This document shows, in pieces, positions 8,423 through 19,353 of a DNA stretch of 64,000 nt. How positions within the stretch are numbered: position 1 is the first letter of the stretch; every line of letters starts with the position of its first letter. This DNA is from Symbiodinium kawagutii (lineage: Eukaryota; Sar; Dinophyceae; Suessiales; Symbiodiniaceae). Where the stretch lies: NCBI GenBank assembly GCA_009767595.1, contig VSDK01013796.1, positions 141,386 to 205,385 on the forward strand, given 5' to 3'. Both the position numbers and the translations under genes were made by a program. The notes below the pieces were generated by a model. The model did no database searches. It saw nothing but the letters and a program-made list of their open reading frames with translations, and was not told the origin of the DNA.

Positions 8423-10480
8423 CTAACAGAAAAAGTCTGCCGAAAGTGGCTCAGGAAGATCGCAGGGCTCTTGATGACTCCAGTGACCACATTTTGCTGA
8501 GTCTTCCATACCAGGGAGGTTGGTGGCATCTCCCTGTGAGGGGCGCCCCCCTAGATGGCAATGGCTCAAAATGAGAACTTGTTTCAGCGAGTCATGCAGC
8601 CAATGGCGAGCTTTGGGTCAATTTTTTGGGCCATTCCCATATGCAGACAAGTGTTTTGCACAGCTTCATTTTGCAGAGCCAAATGAGACTTGTTTGGTGC
8701 AATGTTGGGATAAAAGTTTCTGAAGATTCAGCACTTTCCAATTGTTTTCTCAACAGAGTAGGCGCAGTTTCGGACTGATCTAGAGACGTGGCACCAAGCA
8801 AACCAAAATCCGGGTCCTTTTGGCGTCACTCGCAATGTGCAGATGGGTCGATCCGATGAGTGGATGAAGATCTCAGCAGACCATTCTGTATTTTGCTATA
8901 TCTCCAACAGGGTACAGGGTATTGACCCATAGCCATGGCACCTCTGCGAACGGTAGAGAAAGCACAAAAATATTGCTCGCGGTTGGTTTTCCTTGTCCAA
9001 CACTGCTTGGCATCAAAAAGAGCGGACCTGGGCAAGCTATTGGCAGCTGCATTGGCATGGGGGATGTCGGCAAATGGTCTAGAATTGTTCAGAGACCGAA
9101 CACGCGGATCCACGAGTCACGAACACAGCTGGACGTTTGTTACATTTGTTTAAACTCTATGCATGGTTGCAACAACATGATAACAATTGCAATGACAATA
9201 ACTAGCAATTTTGAAGCGAGCAAACCGCCAAACCGCTGCAACCACTGAATTCCGCAAAAGGACTTCTTTCTACATGATGTGAAACAAGGGCCCCAGTAAC
9301 ACTGTCATTTTTGTCATGCCTTTCAGCATCATGGTCAAGATAAAAGATATGTCAGACATGTCTTTCACCCGGGGTGATCGCAAACCATCACCGATAAAGA
9401 AAGAAAAAACAACAGCCGGTTGGAAACATCACGAAATGAACCATTCCAGATTGCACACATATGCACACATATCCACACCTTATCCATTCCCAAACCTTTG
9501 TCGCCTTCTTCGCTGTGCAATCTATTCATTCCAAAGCCTCGCCTTGGAGGATGCAACAAGAGTCACCCGACCTGCGTCGCTGCCAGGCAGAGCGCTGAGT
9601 TGAGATTGCACATCGGTCGCCCAAAAAAATGAAGTGCTGCAGACAATGAATCCATTTGAAAAATGCATTCTTTGTATTTGTTTGTTTGTCTTTATGACGA
9701 GTTTGTTTGTGTTTGTTTCTTGAATTTTCTTAGTGACCATAAATGTGTGATCAGAGACTCAGGGCCATGAATAGAGTAAATTGCTCATTTTGTGTGATGA
9801 ACGATGAACGGTCAATGCTGTCCAGGAAATGCCGATGTCCCTCGAGCAAAGGTCGCCAACACTGCTGAAATGTGTGACTGTTCCCTCGCCAGAGATAGGC
9901 AGAAGTGGTGAGATACTTCCTGCACTTTTGCTCAGGCTTTAGCTGACTGCATGGCATGGCAAAGGTTGCTGGAAACACGTATAGAGATGTGTTTGTGACA
10001 TGAATGACTGAATGACTGAATGGGGTATGCATTGGACACTCTCACGAGAGGAAAGAAACAGCTGAAAGTCCCATGAATTACAGCTGTTTTATGCATCGAA
10101 AGTCCCATGCGCGCTGATGATACAGCTGTTTGCATCGAAAGTGGCCTGCTTCAAGCAGTGCTCAGCTGCTCGCAATGACAGCTTTGTCATTGCAGCTGCC
10201 TTCCAGTGTGCATAGGCAAGCTGTGTTTCTAATGGCGTTTCAGTTGGAAAGGTCTAGATTTTGCCAGATTTGAATCATTACTGGGTCATGCCCAGATAAG
10301 AATTTGATCAAGAATTAAGTCGCCAGACCATGTGTTTCTTGTAGTCCAAATATTCGTGCTGCAGTGCTGCAGAGAAGTTGTTTGAGGGCTTCTGGCTTTT
10401 TGGACATGGGTAGGTCTTTTCAGCATTCTATTACTTTTTGGTGACTGTTGGTTGGAAAGTGACGTGTTTTTCACATTCTT
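8423..10480. other. No resolvable gene; conflicting open frames 8592-9248
   Basis: Frames of 69-108 codons are open on both strands between 8592 and 9248 (plus 8935-9153 starts MAPLRTVEKAQKYC; minus 8826-9113 starts MDPRVRSLNNSRPF). Codon bias does not separate them and no strong splice pair frames either, so I do not call one. 9250-10480 shows nothing beyond ordinary sequence. Confidence 0.4.
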
Positions 10481-10489
10481 TGCTACACT

Positions 10490-10640
10490 TTGGTGCTCCA
10501 AGTGAGCAGGCCTGTCTCTGTGACCAAGACAGGTGCAACCAAGGCCAGGCCGGTGACGAAGCTCCGGCTGTTCACATCCCCAAGCCATGACCAGGAGCTA
10601 GTCCAACTGTTTTGGGATATCTTCGATGTTGGGTTTGTTA
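10490..10640. other. GC-rich coding-like island, strand unresolved
   Basis: The plus frame reads VSRPVSVTKTGATKARPVTK followed by LRLFTSPSHDQELVQLFW, with about 70% third-position GC. The minus frame after ATGTGAACAG reads SFVTGLALVAPVLVTE, a membrane-helix-like run, ending at a stop. One of them may be an exon; composition alone cannot decide. Confidence 0.3.
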
Positions 10641-10879
10641 TTCACAACTGGACTAGGAATAGGTACCTTCTGAACCCTCAAAGGTGTGGTGTTTCCCTTT
10701 CTGGAAATTCTATGCAGGCTCGTCCATGGACATACGATGCACAGAGACTACCCAGTGTGATAACATGTGATAATCATGCTCAGACGGCAAGCCGGTTATT
10801 TCTCCCACCGAAAGATCGAGGCCGCTGTCAACCCGGTACGACTCCTAGGGCGAAGAAAACTTGCCCTGCTCTGTAGCAC

Positions 10880-12000
10880 CTAGTAGATGATGGCAGATGA
10901 TTATTTGTTGCGGGAGTTCCTACCTTAATTAAGGAACGACCGGGTGACTATTGCCGGATTGTAAGCGTACGCTGTCTTGGTGATCATTCGTTGTGGGTTA
11001 CCGTAGTGATTTTGACCTTCTAACCCTGGTCATGGTTCCTAAGTGGTGGTCAAACTGGTTGCTTCACCATGCGACCAGGCTTGGAGACGAGATCATGACC
11101 GTAGACATAGATGGTGACTGGTTGGTCGACAGGAAATGAGATCTGACCTGGTCGACCTGGTCCATTTTTCTTGTTGACAGTCCTAAATGGTGTTCCTAAC
11201 TTTGACAACTACTGACAACCCAGACGCATTGCTCACGGTGCTCCTGATGATCTCTGGCTTTCGACCACATGCTTAGCATGTTTGAACCCTGGAACCTGAA
11301 CTATCAATTTATAATGAAAATACACCATGTATTTATAAAATCTCTACCCACAACCTCATACCCCCAATTAGCACGGGGATTGTTGAAGCGCATGTGCGGC
11401 ATCACGATCCACCTCTCTATCATGCGAACAGCACGAGATACGGCTGGCTGTCACAGAATGTTTGTACCTTCCAGCAACCCTAAAGCAAACACTTTCTTGA
11501 GAGCCGGGAACTCTGGAAAAACCCAAACTGCAAAATGCATAAATCTCACACTGCTGTGGGGACCTGACGGAGTTGCTAAGCCTGGTTGACCGACCGGTTG
11601 CATTTGTGATGAACAACGTACCCTGTGGAAGAAGATCTTCGCGGACCGGACCAATTGGGAGATCCTCAATGGGCTTCTGAATGGGGTCAGTTGTATGAAT
11701 TTGCAGCATGAACTAACAGCTGAATAGAACTGACAGACACCATTCAAAATCTGAACTAACCATCCGATGGTATACTGCATGCTATACTATAACATCTATA
11801 AGTACAAAATACTATAAAATATAAGAGTATGAATTATGAATTGACAATTGACAACAAGTTGAACCAACAATCTGAACTAACCATTCCTTGGCTTCGTTAA
11901 TCTCAGCCTGACAATCCAATGGTGTACCGCGAATAGCTGTGAGGCCATCCCAAGGGCGGCCAACGACTACCCAGGGTTTTGGATGGTGGAGGCCGCCACG
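10880..12000. other. Nothing supportable
   Basis: Unique sequence without repeat structure apart from a 12-bp palindrome CCTTAATTAAGG near 10923. Frames at 11269-11780 are within chance length and contradict each other on the two strands. Confidence 0.4.
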
Positions 12001-12007
12001 TGCAAAT

Positions 12008-12008
12008 G

Positions 12009-12063
<55 letters not shown>

Positions 12064-12211
12064 GTAGATAGGTAGGTAGGTAGATAGATAGGTAGATAAT
12101 CCGGTAGATATGTACATAAATACCACATATAGATAGATAGATAGGTAGATAGGTAGGTAGGTAGATAGATAGGTAGATAATCCGGTAGATATGTACATAA
12201 ATACCACATAT
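12008..12211. repeat. (GATA)n with an 81-bp tandem duplication
   Basis: 12008-12063 is GATA. Then a ~70-base unit rich in TAGG/TAGA and ending CCGGTAGATATGTACATAAA plus TACCACATAT occurs at 12061-12130 and again at 12142-12211, period 81, essentially identical. The minus-strand Tyr/Ile/Leu-rich frames across it are repeat artefacts. Confidence 0.95.
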
Positions 12212-12345
12212 GTATTGAAACCATAAGGTATATGCAAGAATAGAAATAGCGCATGACTTTGTGTGGCAATATGAATGTATAGCCATGAGGCTATGAGTAT
12301 ACAACCAACTATTTTGGCGAACGACACCAGCTCAGCTGTCACCAG

Positions 12346-12412
12346 GTGTGGCCATGCAAAGTCTCAATGATCAGCGGGGTGCAGCCGCCGGTGTTGCCTT
12401 GCCGCTTCCCGG
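12346..12412 (+). CDS. Candidate short exon, 22 codons
   Basis: After TGTCACCAG the frame reads VWPCKVSMISGVQPPVLPC then RFP, with about 80% of codons ending in G/C, and stops at a donor G/GTGATGG. The following intron begins with the GGTGAATGATGATG-type sequence seen after other exon candidates (12413-12480). Short, so chance is not excluded; no family. Confidence 0.35.
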
Positions 12413-14321
12413 GTGATGGTGAATGATCATGATGAATGCTCAACTTGGTCATGATTGTGACTATTCATTGTCAATGATCAACCTGTGGTTCATGTGTATC
12501 ACTGACTATTTAGTTCCCAAATTGTGGACGATCATCCAAGTCCATGATGGTTATTTAGTAGCACTAGTGAACTAGTGATGAACATCACTGATTGATCGTC
12601 TTAAATGACGATCATTGCAGATTTTAATGGTGATTGACAATGAATGATGAGTCGTTGGCGATGATTGACAACTTTTTGTGACGAGTAACCATGGCTGATG
12701 GGTAGTGCTGACGGCTGATAGTGGATCACGATGCTGACTTATGAATAGCGTTTGGTTGTCAAAGATGGGTGAGGGTATACGATGCTCAAGAACAGTTCAG
12801 ACAGAAATGTAAGATGTTACATTTGTTTGTAGATATGTGATTGCGCATAGATGCACAGTTCCGACCACATTTAGATGCAGAACAAGTATACTTGTATATG
12901 TGCGTGACTAGTGACTTGATGTTTTCCAAATGTTACTGCTTCAGGAGTCTTTATGCCTGGGTATCCAAGAACGACAGGCACAAGATAAGTCTCCAGCGCT
13001 GGTTGCTTCTCGTGGGTGGCTAGTGCCCAGTTTGTGGCATGGACAAACTCAGCCCGGTACATGTAGTGTGCTCTCACCTAAACATGGTAGTTCTTTTGAT
13101 TCACATGAGAATCACTTGTCGTGGTTATTCCTTTGCCGATCTGACAATGGAGAACGGGATGCCAAGACCTCCGGGTCATCCTGAGTGCTTTTGGTTTGCA
13201 CCAGGGGAACCGTGGTGGTTTCCCGATGTTTATTGCAGCCCGTGTAGAGCCCCAGGTGATGCTGGTCAACGACTAGTTTACATGGGCGGTACTTGAAAGA
13301 CACCTAAGAATATCCCTTGTACCCCAATGATCCCCAAGGTTTAATGGTGAAACATGGGTATTTCCAATGTTCTATACCACGTGATCCTTGTTTGACCTAT
13401 TGCGGTATACCACATAACCCCAATGATCCCCAATGAGTTCCCCAGCTTTTAGTTGTGTCAAAAACATAGGTTGTGTTTCAGGTGATAGGCTGTGATAGGA
13501 TTCATTTTGACACCTATGCCTGCTCCCCAACCGCTGCTAGGTCGCCGCCGCGCTGACATGGCCGGTCCCCTGGCGGTGTGTCAAGGCCCGGGAGCGTGGT
13601 CTCCTGGATACCTTTCCCCCAGTGGGGGGTGTTGTCCTTGTCGCTGCGGTACCAGCACCATCCAGCTGTTCAGTTCAGCAATAGGGAAACTAATCAGCAA
13701 ACTTGGGACCACGGCCATAGACAAACATGAACAAACCCGGTGGAATCTTTTTCACGGGAGAATCGGAGGGGCCCTTTATTAATTAGAGTTTCACACAATA
13801 GATACCTACAGTTGGATATACTACAAGTTGCGTTTGTACCCTCATGTACCCACATTTCCTTGATTCACCGATACTTGTACTTGCTTCGATTATACCATGG
13901 CATGTTTCGCATTCAGCCCACGCACCCAAAACAACACAAACTATGAACTGCATGTATATAGTATATATACAGTGACAAAATTGGTCACTACCATTCTTTT
14001 GTAGCCTTTGTCAGTTACGCCAACATGATTTTGGTCAGTCGATCGATCGCCCGGTTGGAAGCCACAAGACCCCTGCAAAAGCGTATAAGCATCTAAAGCC
14101 CAGCGACATTGAAAAGCTAACTTACATTGACCTACTAAATATTTGAACACCCTATGACAATTCAACTAGATCAGATCATTTCTGCGCGTGTTCCGTTGTG
14201 ATTGATCCCATTCAGCATTTTGAAGTCTGAGGCGCTTGGTTACCTATGTAGGCAATAGATTTGAATCTGTAGCCCAAGTCCGGCTTACGTTACAAAGTGG
14301 AATAAATCATCAAGCACATAG
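12413..14321. other. Intron/intergenic; GC island 13533-13660
   Basis: 12413-12720 is rich in ATGATGGTGAATGA-like words. 13533-13660 is a GC island with coding-like frames on both strands (minus frame: SDKDNTPHWGKG; another minus frame: ALTHRQGTGHVSAA); splice sites do not resolve it. 13039-13296 likewise has protein-like frames on both strands. No firm call. Confidence 0.4.
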
Positions 14322-14420
14322 GCTGTGGCTCGCCGCCGTGCACGCTGTCGTCTCAGCGAGATTCCTCGCCCCAAAGGCAGGGCGGAAGGGATGCACGAGA
14401 TGCATCGAGATGCTTCATTT
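14322..14420 (+). CDS. Candidate internal exon, 99 bp
   Basis: Acceptor CACATAG, donor ATTT then GTGAGTTG (strong). The frame starting one base in reads LWLAAVHAVVSARFLAPKAG then CTRCIEMLH, with about 72% third-position GC. The 99-base length keeps all phases compatible, so the alternative frame (CGSPPCTLSSQRDSSP) is not excluded. No family recognised. Confidence 0.35.
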
Positions 14421-15915
14421 GTGAGTTGAGAAGACCCTTCTGGTAACATCGATGGGGTTCCAGGAGAAGTGTCCTTTTTGGAACCGCTTTTGGGAACGTT
14501 ACTGATAGTGTTTTGGGAGTGTATCAAACAGTCCTGGGTGTATGGTTGGCACATCATGCCCATGAAGAAAAGTGGGAGTTGATGAATGGTGAATATGGAT
14601 AAAGCACCGTTTTTTGTCGCGGTAAAACACTAGTTGTTGGTGCTTTACGGATCTCCTAGCAGCCGAGAACCTCCGATGATTGGTCTCGTTTGTCCGTCAA
14701 TTTGAAATGGTTACCTTCACGTGGTTGCGGGGGCAGTTTGTGGCACTGCTTGATGAAGTGGCTGTGACTTGTGGGTTACCTTGGAGTGTGACATTGTTCA
14801 ACTGTTTCAAGAGAGATCATTCAATTTGACACTCAAATCTTTGGTTTTTCCTGGGAAGTTTGGTTCTTCGGGGAAAACCACCATTCAAGTTTTCCGTCTT
14901 GAAAAGTATCAATCAGTACAATGCTGCGTAGCAATAGTGGTACCTGGGTGATGAGAATTTATAATTGCCTTGAAAACTGCTAGTGAATTTGCACTACAGC
15001 AAATGTTGCATGTTATTATGATCGCCATGTTTCTTTAAAGCTGAAGTGTGCTTCCCATTCAGCATACTTGGGTGTGCCCCAAAAAGTGTCCATGATTCTG
15101 ATGGGGATGGTGGTGGTGGTGGTGGTGGTGGTGGTGGTGGTGGTGGTGGTGGTGGTGGTGGAGGGTACGATCAGTCCCAAACAGACCCATAGTGGTTGTC
15201 GATTGAATCCAGATCCAGTATGTGCTGAAGGATCTCTCCAGGTTGCTTGAGCGGTACTGCCAACCCTAATGTGAACTCTCTCTCTAATGCGGGCAGCACC
15301 AGCAGCGACGAAGGAGACAGCATCAATGAATATAGATTGAGAATGTAGTCATGCCTCATGATGGTGATGATTATTTTGATGATGGCCGCACTAGTCGTGG
15401 CAACACTAGCCCCCATGACAATGACAGCAGTAGCAACATAGTCAATCGTTTGTTTGGCCTAAATGAAGCCTGGACAATTCACAGACATTGCAAAGCCTCA
15501 GTTGCTTTGTGGTAGCGAAATTCCTTGGTCGATCGTTTTTGAGTTGGGTTTTACTTCTTTACTTGTTGATATCTTGTTGATTTTCTCCTTATCTATCGAA
15601 ATTTGCTGTTGTTCAAAGGACCATGAGGGAAACCGAAGCTAAACCGTCACCAGAACTTAGAATCTACGGAAACTCGGGAGGAGACCCTGTTGGGCACAGC
15701 TGGGATGTGCTCCGGGGCAGATTTCAAGATGGGTGACGAATCTGGCCGGGACCTGAAACAATCGGGGTCAGATTCTGGTGCCTCATTGCTTTGCAGGATT
15801 AAGCAATCAACAAGTGCGACCTGTCAGATGGGGAACATACAACCATCGACATACCATCCACTATGTGCCACATTGCCGGCAGAAGGGGATTATTAATACC
15901 ATGTATGTGCACCAC
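14421..15915. other. Intron/intergenic with (GGT)n
   Basis: 15107-15162 is a (GGT)n microsatellite. A short open segment at 15702-15777 (GADFKMGDESGRD, between CACAG and a GTGCCT donor) is a weak exon candidate. Otherwise nothing. Confidence 0.45.
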
Positions 15916-16004
15916 CTTTGAGAACCCACGTTCACCATTGGTCACAATGGTGCGAAGATACCCCCTTTCGAACACTGCTGGTATAGTGGCTGTCCTTGTT
16001 GTTG
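15916..16004 (-). CDS. Candidate internal exon, 29 codons
   Basis: Minus strand: acceptor GGTCCATTTCAG, frame TTRTATIPAVFERGYL then RTIVTNGERGFSK, donor AAAG then GTGGTG, ending in phase 0. Moderately convincing because both sites and the frame agree; no family and no linked exon found. Confidence 0.3.
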
Positions 16005-16320
16005 CTGAAATGGACCCATCATGCATGTTATATCGGAGAAGTCATGATTCGCGTACGCCGAGGTGTCTCCAAGAGGCTCGCATCATCTGCAAGAAAATGA
16101 ACATCGAAAGAAGAGCAATATCGTAGGGACTGCTACGAGCCATGGCTAGTTGGAATGACGACCAGTTCAGTGAACCCAATTTGGAATAGAGTCCTATTTA
16201 TTTGTTTCTTCCACATGGGTATGTGACAGGGATGGTATCAAGAGCAATAGTAATGCTATACATGGTCAAAAAAGAAGAACGCCTTTAAACCCGCAAAATC
16301 GAAGCACTATGGTTTGAAAG

Positions 16321-16423
16321 GCGCTTCAAAGCGAAAATGGCTGTGTGGGTCATGTTATGTGTTGATAGTCCCTGCGACGCTGAGGCATTCCCAATTTGGA
16401 CTTTCAATGTCGCGCAGTTCCTG
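16321..16423 (+). CDS. Candidate exon, 34 codons, possibly first exon
   Basis: The frame RRFKAKMAVWVMLCVDSP then CDAEAFPIWTFNVAQFL ends at a consensus donor CTG then GTGAGG. An ATG at 16336 in GCGAAAATGGCTG could be a start, in which case the N-terminus (MAVWVMLCV) would be hydrophobic like a signal segment. A second frame downstream (DCLWLGENGCHAAIHI, to AACATCAG then GTACC near 16540) competes, so confidence is limited. Confidence 0.3.
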
Positions 16424-17900
16424 GTGAGGTTCGTCGCTGGGGGGCGACATTGGAAATAGCTGATTGTTTGTGGCTGGGTGAAAATGGGTGCCATGCTGCC
16501 ATACACATTATGATCCCAGGGTGTAGGATCAACATCAGGTACCAAGATCAATGGTATCACGAGAATGGTCATGATTCACCAGCATTTACCTTTCAATCCA
16601 CGGGTATAGGCCAGTAGCATCCCATGTTTTTGATCCGAGAGAATTCAAATCATTTTTGGGTCACTGCAGGATGTGGACACACAACACCTTCATGGTTGGG
16701 TCCGTGTTGATGAGCTTGAGCCAGCGCCATGCCTCTCCAGAGTGACCAGGTCACCTTTGTTGATCACGAAGGCGTGGTGTCGCAGGGTGCGGGGCAAACA
16801 ACTTGGGCCCATAAGTGGACACCACCTTGGTTAGGGGAAAAGGAAAATAAAGGCACAGATACAAACAGGTCCATTGTCACCATTGATTTCTCATGAACAC
16901 AAATCAATCACTCGACTAATTGCCTGGCATGTGGTCTGGCTGACTCCGACCAATTGTGCCTGGAAATTGATGGTTGATTGTCAGTTGTGGTTTGATAGCA
17001 GCAACGGTAAAACCTCTGAATAGATCCGAATAGCAAATCAAGCACGGACCGTCAACAAGTCCAATTCAGCATGATGTATCAACATCCATAAACATAAAAT
17101 CAACCATCAAGAGGGCTACATCAAACATAATTAAAACATAAACATGAAGGGTGTGTCTTATGAAACATGTAACATGGAGCTTTCAGGAGGCCATGAACGG
17201 GGAGTCGGTTCACCAGCCAACAAGGCAATAGTGAGATCTTCGTCGCCTCAAATCACAAGCCAAGCCGCGGCATGAAAATTGCACTTGCGCGAAAGGAACT
17301 GACCCTGAAATCGCCGTATCCTTCATGTGCAAGTGGGTTTGGGAGCCCAGCCGTTTGCCCAGCGGAGTTGATACTGTCAATGGTCATGTTTCACAGTTCT
17401 TGTTGTCACCAGTTCCATGGTTGGTTTTCAGATGGCGAGCTGACCCCACATAGAAAGGTGCAGCATTCTTTGCTCTACACACGATTGGCTCGTCACATCT
17501 TGTCACAATCTCATGGACGGTGATTGATATGTGTTGTTCAGTTCATCCTGTTTGTGAGCACTTGGTTGAAGAGTGTATAGGCTCACGCAAGCTTACAAGA
17601 CTCTTGGCACTGGTCAGAAGATTTGAGTAGGCTATGTGCATACTTGCTTTCCACATGTCGAACAGTGCTCCAGATAGGCATGTATGTCGTTTCTGTGATT
17701 TTTTGTCGATTCCAGGTTATGCCAATAAGAATCAATGTGTGTGTGTTTCTCAATTGCAAAACAAAGTCCATGAACGATAGATGTAGAACTATTCTTCCAA
17801 ATAAGCATTATGTGCATTTGAATTTCAATGGATTTCCACAGGGTTTCTCCAGGTCAGAAACCGGTCAACATCCAACCAGCTGTTCACCAAATTTTGATGA
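16424..17900. other. Intron/intergenic; weak frame 17272-17457
   Basis: 17272-17457 (MKIALARKELTLKSPYP to HRK, then GTGCAG) is open for 62 codons and ends at a possible donor. No acceptor or codon bias stands out. The remainder has only dispersed CATCAACC words near 17100 and 17870-17930. Confidence 0.35.
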
Positions 17901-17930
17901 TCGATGTGATGATTCACCATGATTCACCAG

Positions 17931-18024
17931 AAACCTACCTACCAAACTGGTGGAGTTTCGGGAGTACCTACCTGAACTGCGACAGGGAAGCGGCTTCCAC
18001 AGATGAGAACTTGACAACTGCTTG
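17931..18024 (+). CDS. Candidate exon after TTCACCAG acceptor
   Basis: Acceptor GATTCACCATGATTCACCAG; the frame reads TYLPNWWSFGSTYLNCD then REAASTDENLTTA, and ends at a GTAGTG donor (or at the TAG two bases later). Preceded by C-type DNA (CCGGTCAACATCCAACCAGC), like other candidates. Trp/Tyr/Cys-rich; no family. Confidence 0.38.
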
Positions 18025-18029
18025 GTAGT

Positions 18030-19258
18030 GCTTGGAGGCCATCTAACAGGATGGGCCATCTCACTTCTCCGTTCACCTATACATGGAGCCTAGCAAGACT
18101 GACCCTGATGTTGATATGCTGAGCATGGCACGCTCATCCCACTACCAGCAGCTGTGTCCGAAGATGACTGCCATTGCCTGTTCGTAGAGATGCAAAAGGC
18201 AACCCGCAGTTTCCTGATTGTAATTCAGAATCATCAACCTCCATAGTCGCTTACTCACCATTCACCAGCTGTTGTTCATGCTGATTACTTATGTAATTAG
18301 CAATATCTTTCCAATCCACCAACATTGGCTTATTCCCATCCCCACTACAGTGTATGAACCTACGACAAACCCTGGTTTTCAGGACTCGGTGGTTTAGAAT
18401 TTATGCATCAAATTTGAGGCCCTAAGAGAATTGGGACGCTAGAGACATTTCAACATTCAATGCAATCAACAATATTTCTTGCTTTCCACCACCACTGCCT
18501 CGTCCTTTTTCCCCAACCACTTTGATGGCCGGTATGATTGTGCTGACAGTTGTAGATATTGCCCACATTAAGGGAAAGAGACCCTGCAAAACTTGGAGTC
18601 GTCATGTCCAAACCTGGCCGATTTGCAGCCGTGGTAGCCCCACACCAATTGTTTCCCCGCAAGAAATGAGCATCTTGACAGCGGTAGAGATTCTGAGTTT
18701 TGAAATTTGCAGCTTTGGTGAAACGCGGCATCCGAGGCTGTGGGCTTAGCAAGGGAGGCGGGAAGAGGGGGAAAGTGACCGTTGAGTCACGAAGTCGCCA
18801 GATCGCTGGGTATGATGTGCTCCAGCAAGATCGAGCAAGTAGTTAAAGGACGATGTTCATTTTCAATGCGAGATAAGAGATAGGCTATAGATGGAGTGGG
18901 CTTGGTTTCATAGGTTTAACGACGAGATGGCAACCCTGTTGACAGCCAGGTAATCGAGTTGACGTGTCCAGGGAGTCTCTCCAGGATGTACCCAAGAACA
19001 AAACGTAATTGTTTACCATTTGTTTGTGCCGAAAGAAGAACACATTGATCTTTTGGAGAGTTACTGTACCTGGGCTGTGACAAGGTGCAAAAGTGTTGGC
19101 GGTTGAAAGGTTTGCCCAGGCACTGTCCAGTATAATATACTGTAACAAGAGGTGAGCCGGGTACCACTCATGTGACAACCCTGCTACATCCAGGGTTTAT
19201 GGATTGGTCTCTAGTTTGCAGAGGAATCTGTAAACATGTCACATCATCAAGTATAGGG
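18030..19258. other. Nothing firmly supportable
   Basis: 18522-18749 (plus) and 18450-18752 (minus) are both open and neither has decisive splice sites. CATTCACCAG at 18260-18270 could be another acceptor of the C type. No repeats. Confidence 0.35.
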
Positions 19259-19353
19259 TGTTTCTCAAAATGGGGGTACCCCCCAAATCATCCTTTATCA
19301 ACCATTCAGAATAATGAACCATTCATTTTTTGGGTTCCCTTATTTTGAGAAAC
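19259..19353 (+). mobile_element. MITE-like element, copy 1
   Basis: Left end TGTTTCTCAAAATGGGGGTA, right end complements TTTCTCAAAATAAGGGAACC. Interior AAATCATCCTTTATCAACC then AATGAACCATTC. This copy defines the family orientation used here. No clear target duplication. Confidence 0.75.

Noticed and set aside
8550..8585. GGCTCAAAATG as a possible spliced-leader relic in host DNA
   Set aside because: It matches only GGCTCAA and then diverges; no tandem copy and no adjoining exon frame.
13300..13440. Another copy of the TTTCTCAAAAT element (words GTACCCCAATGATCCCC)
   Set aside because: No recognisable ends or interior; only the GTACCCC word is shared.
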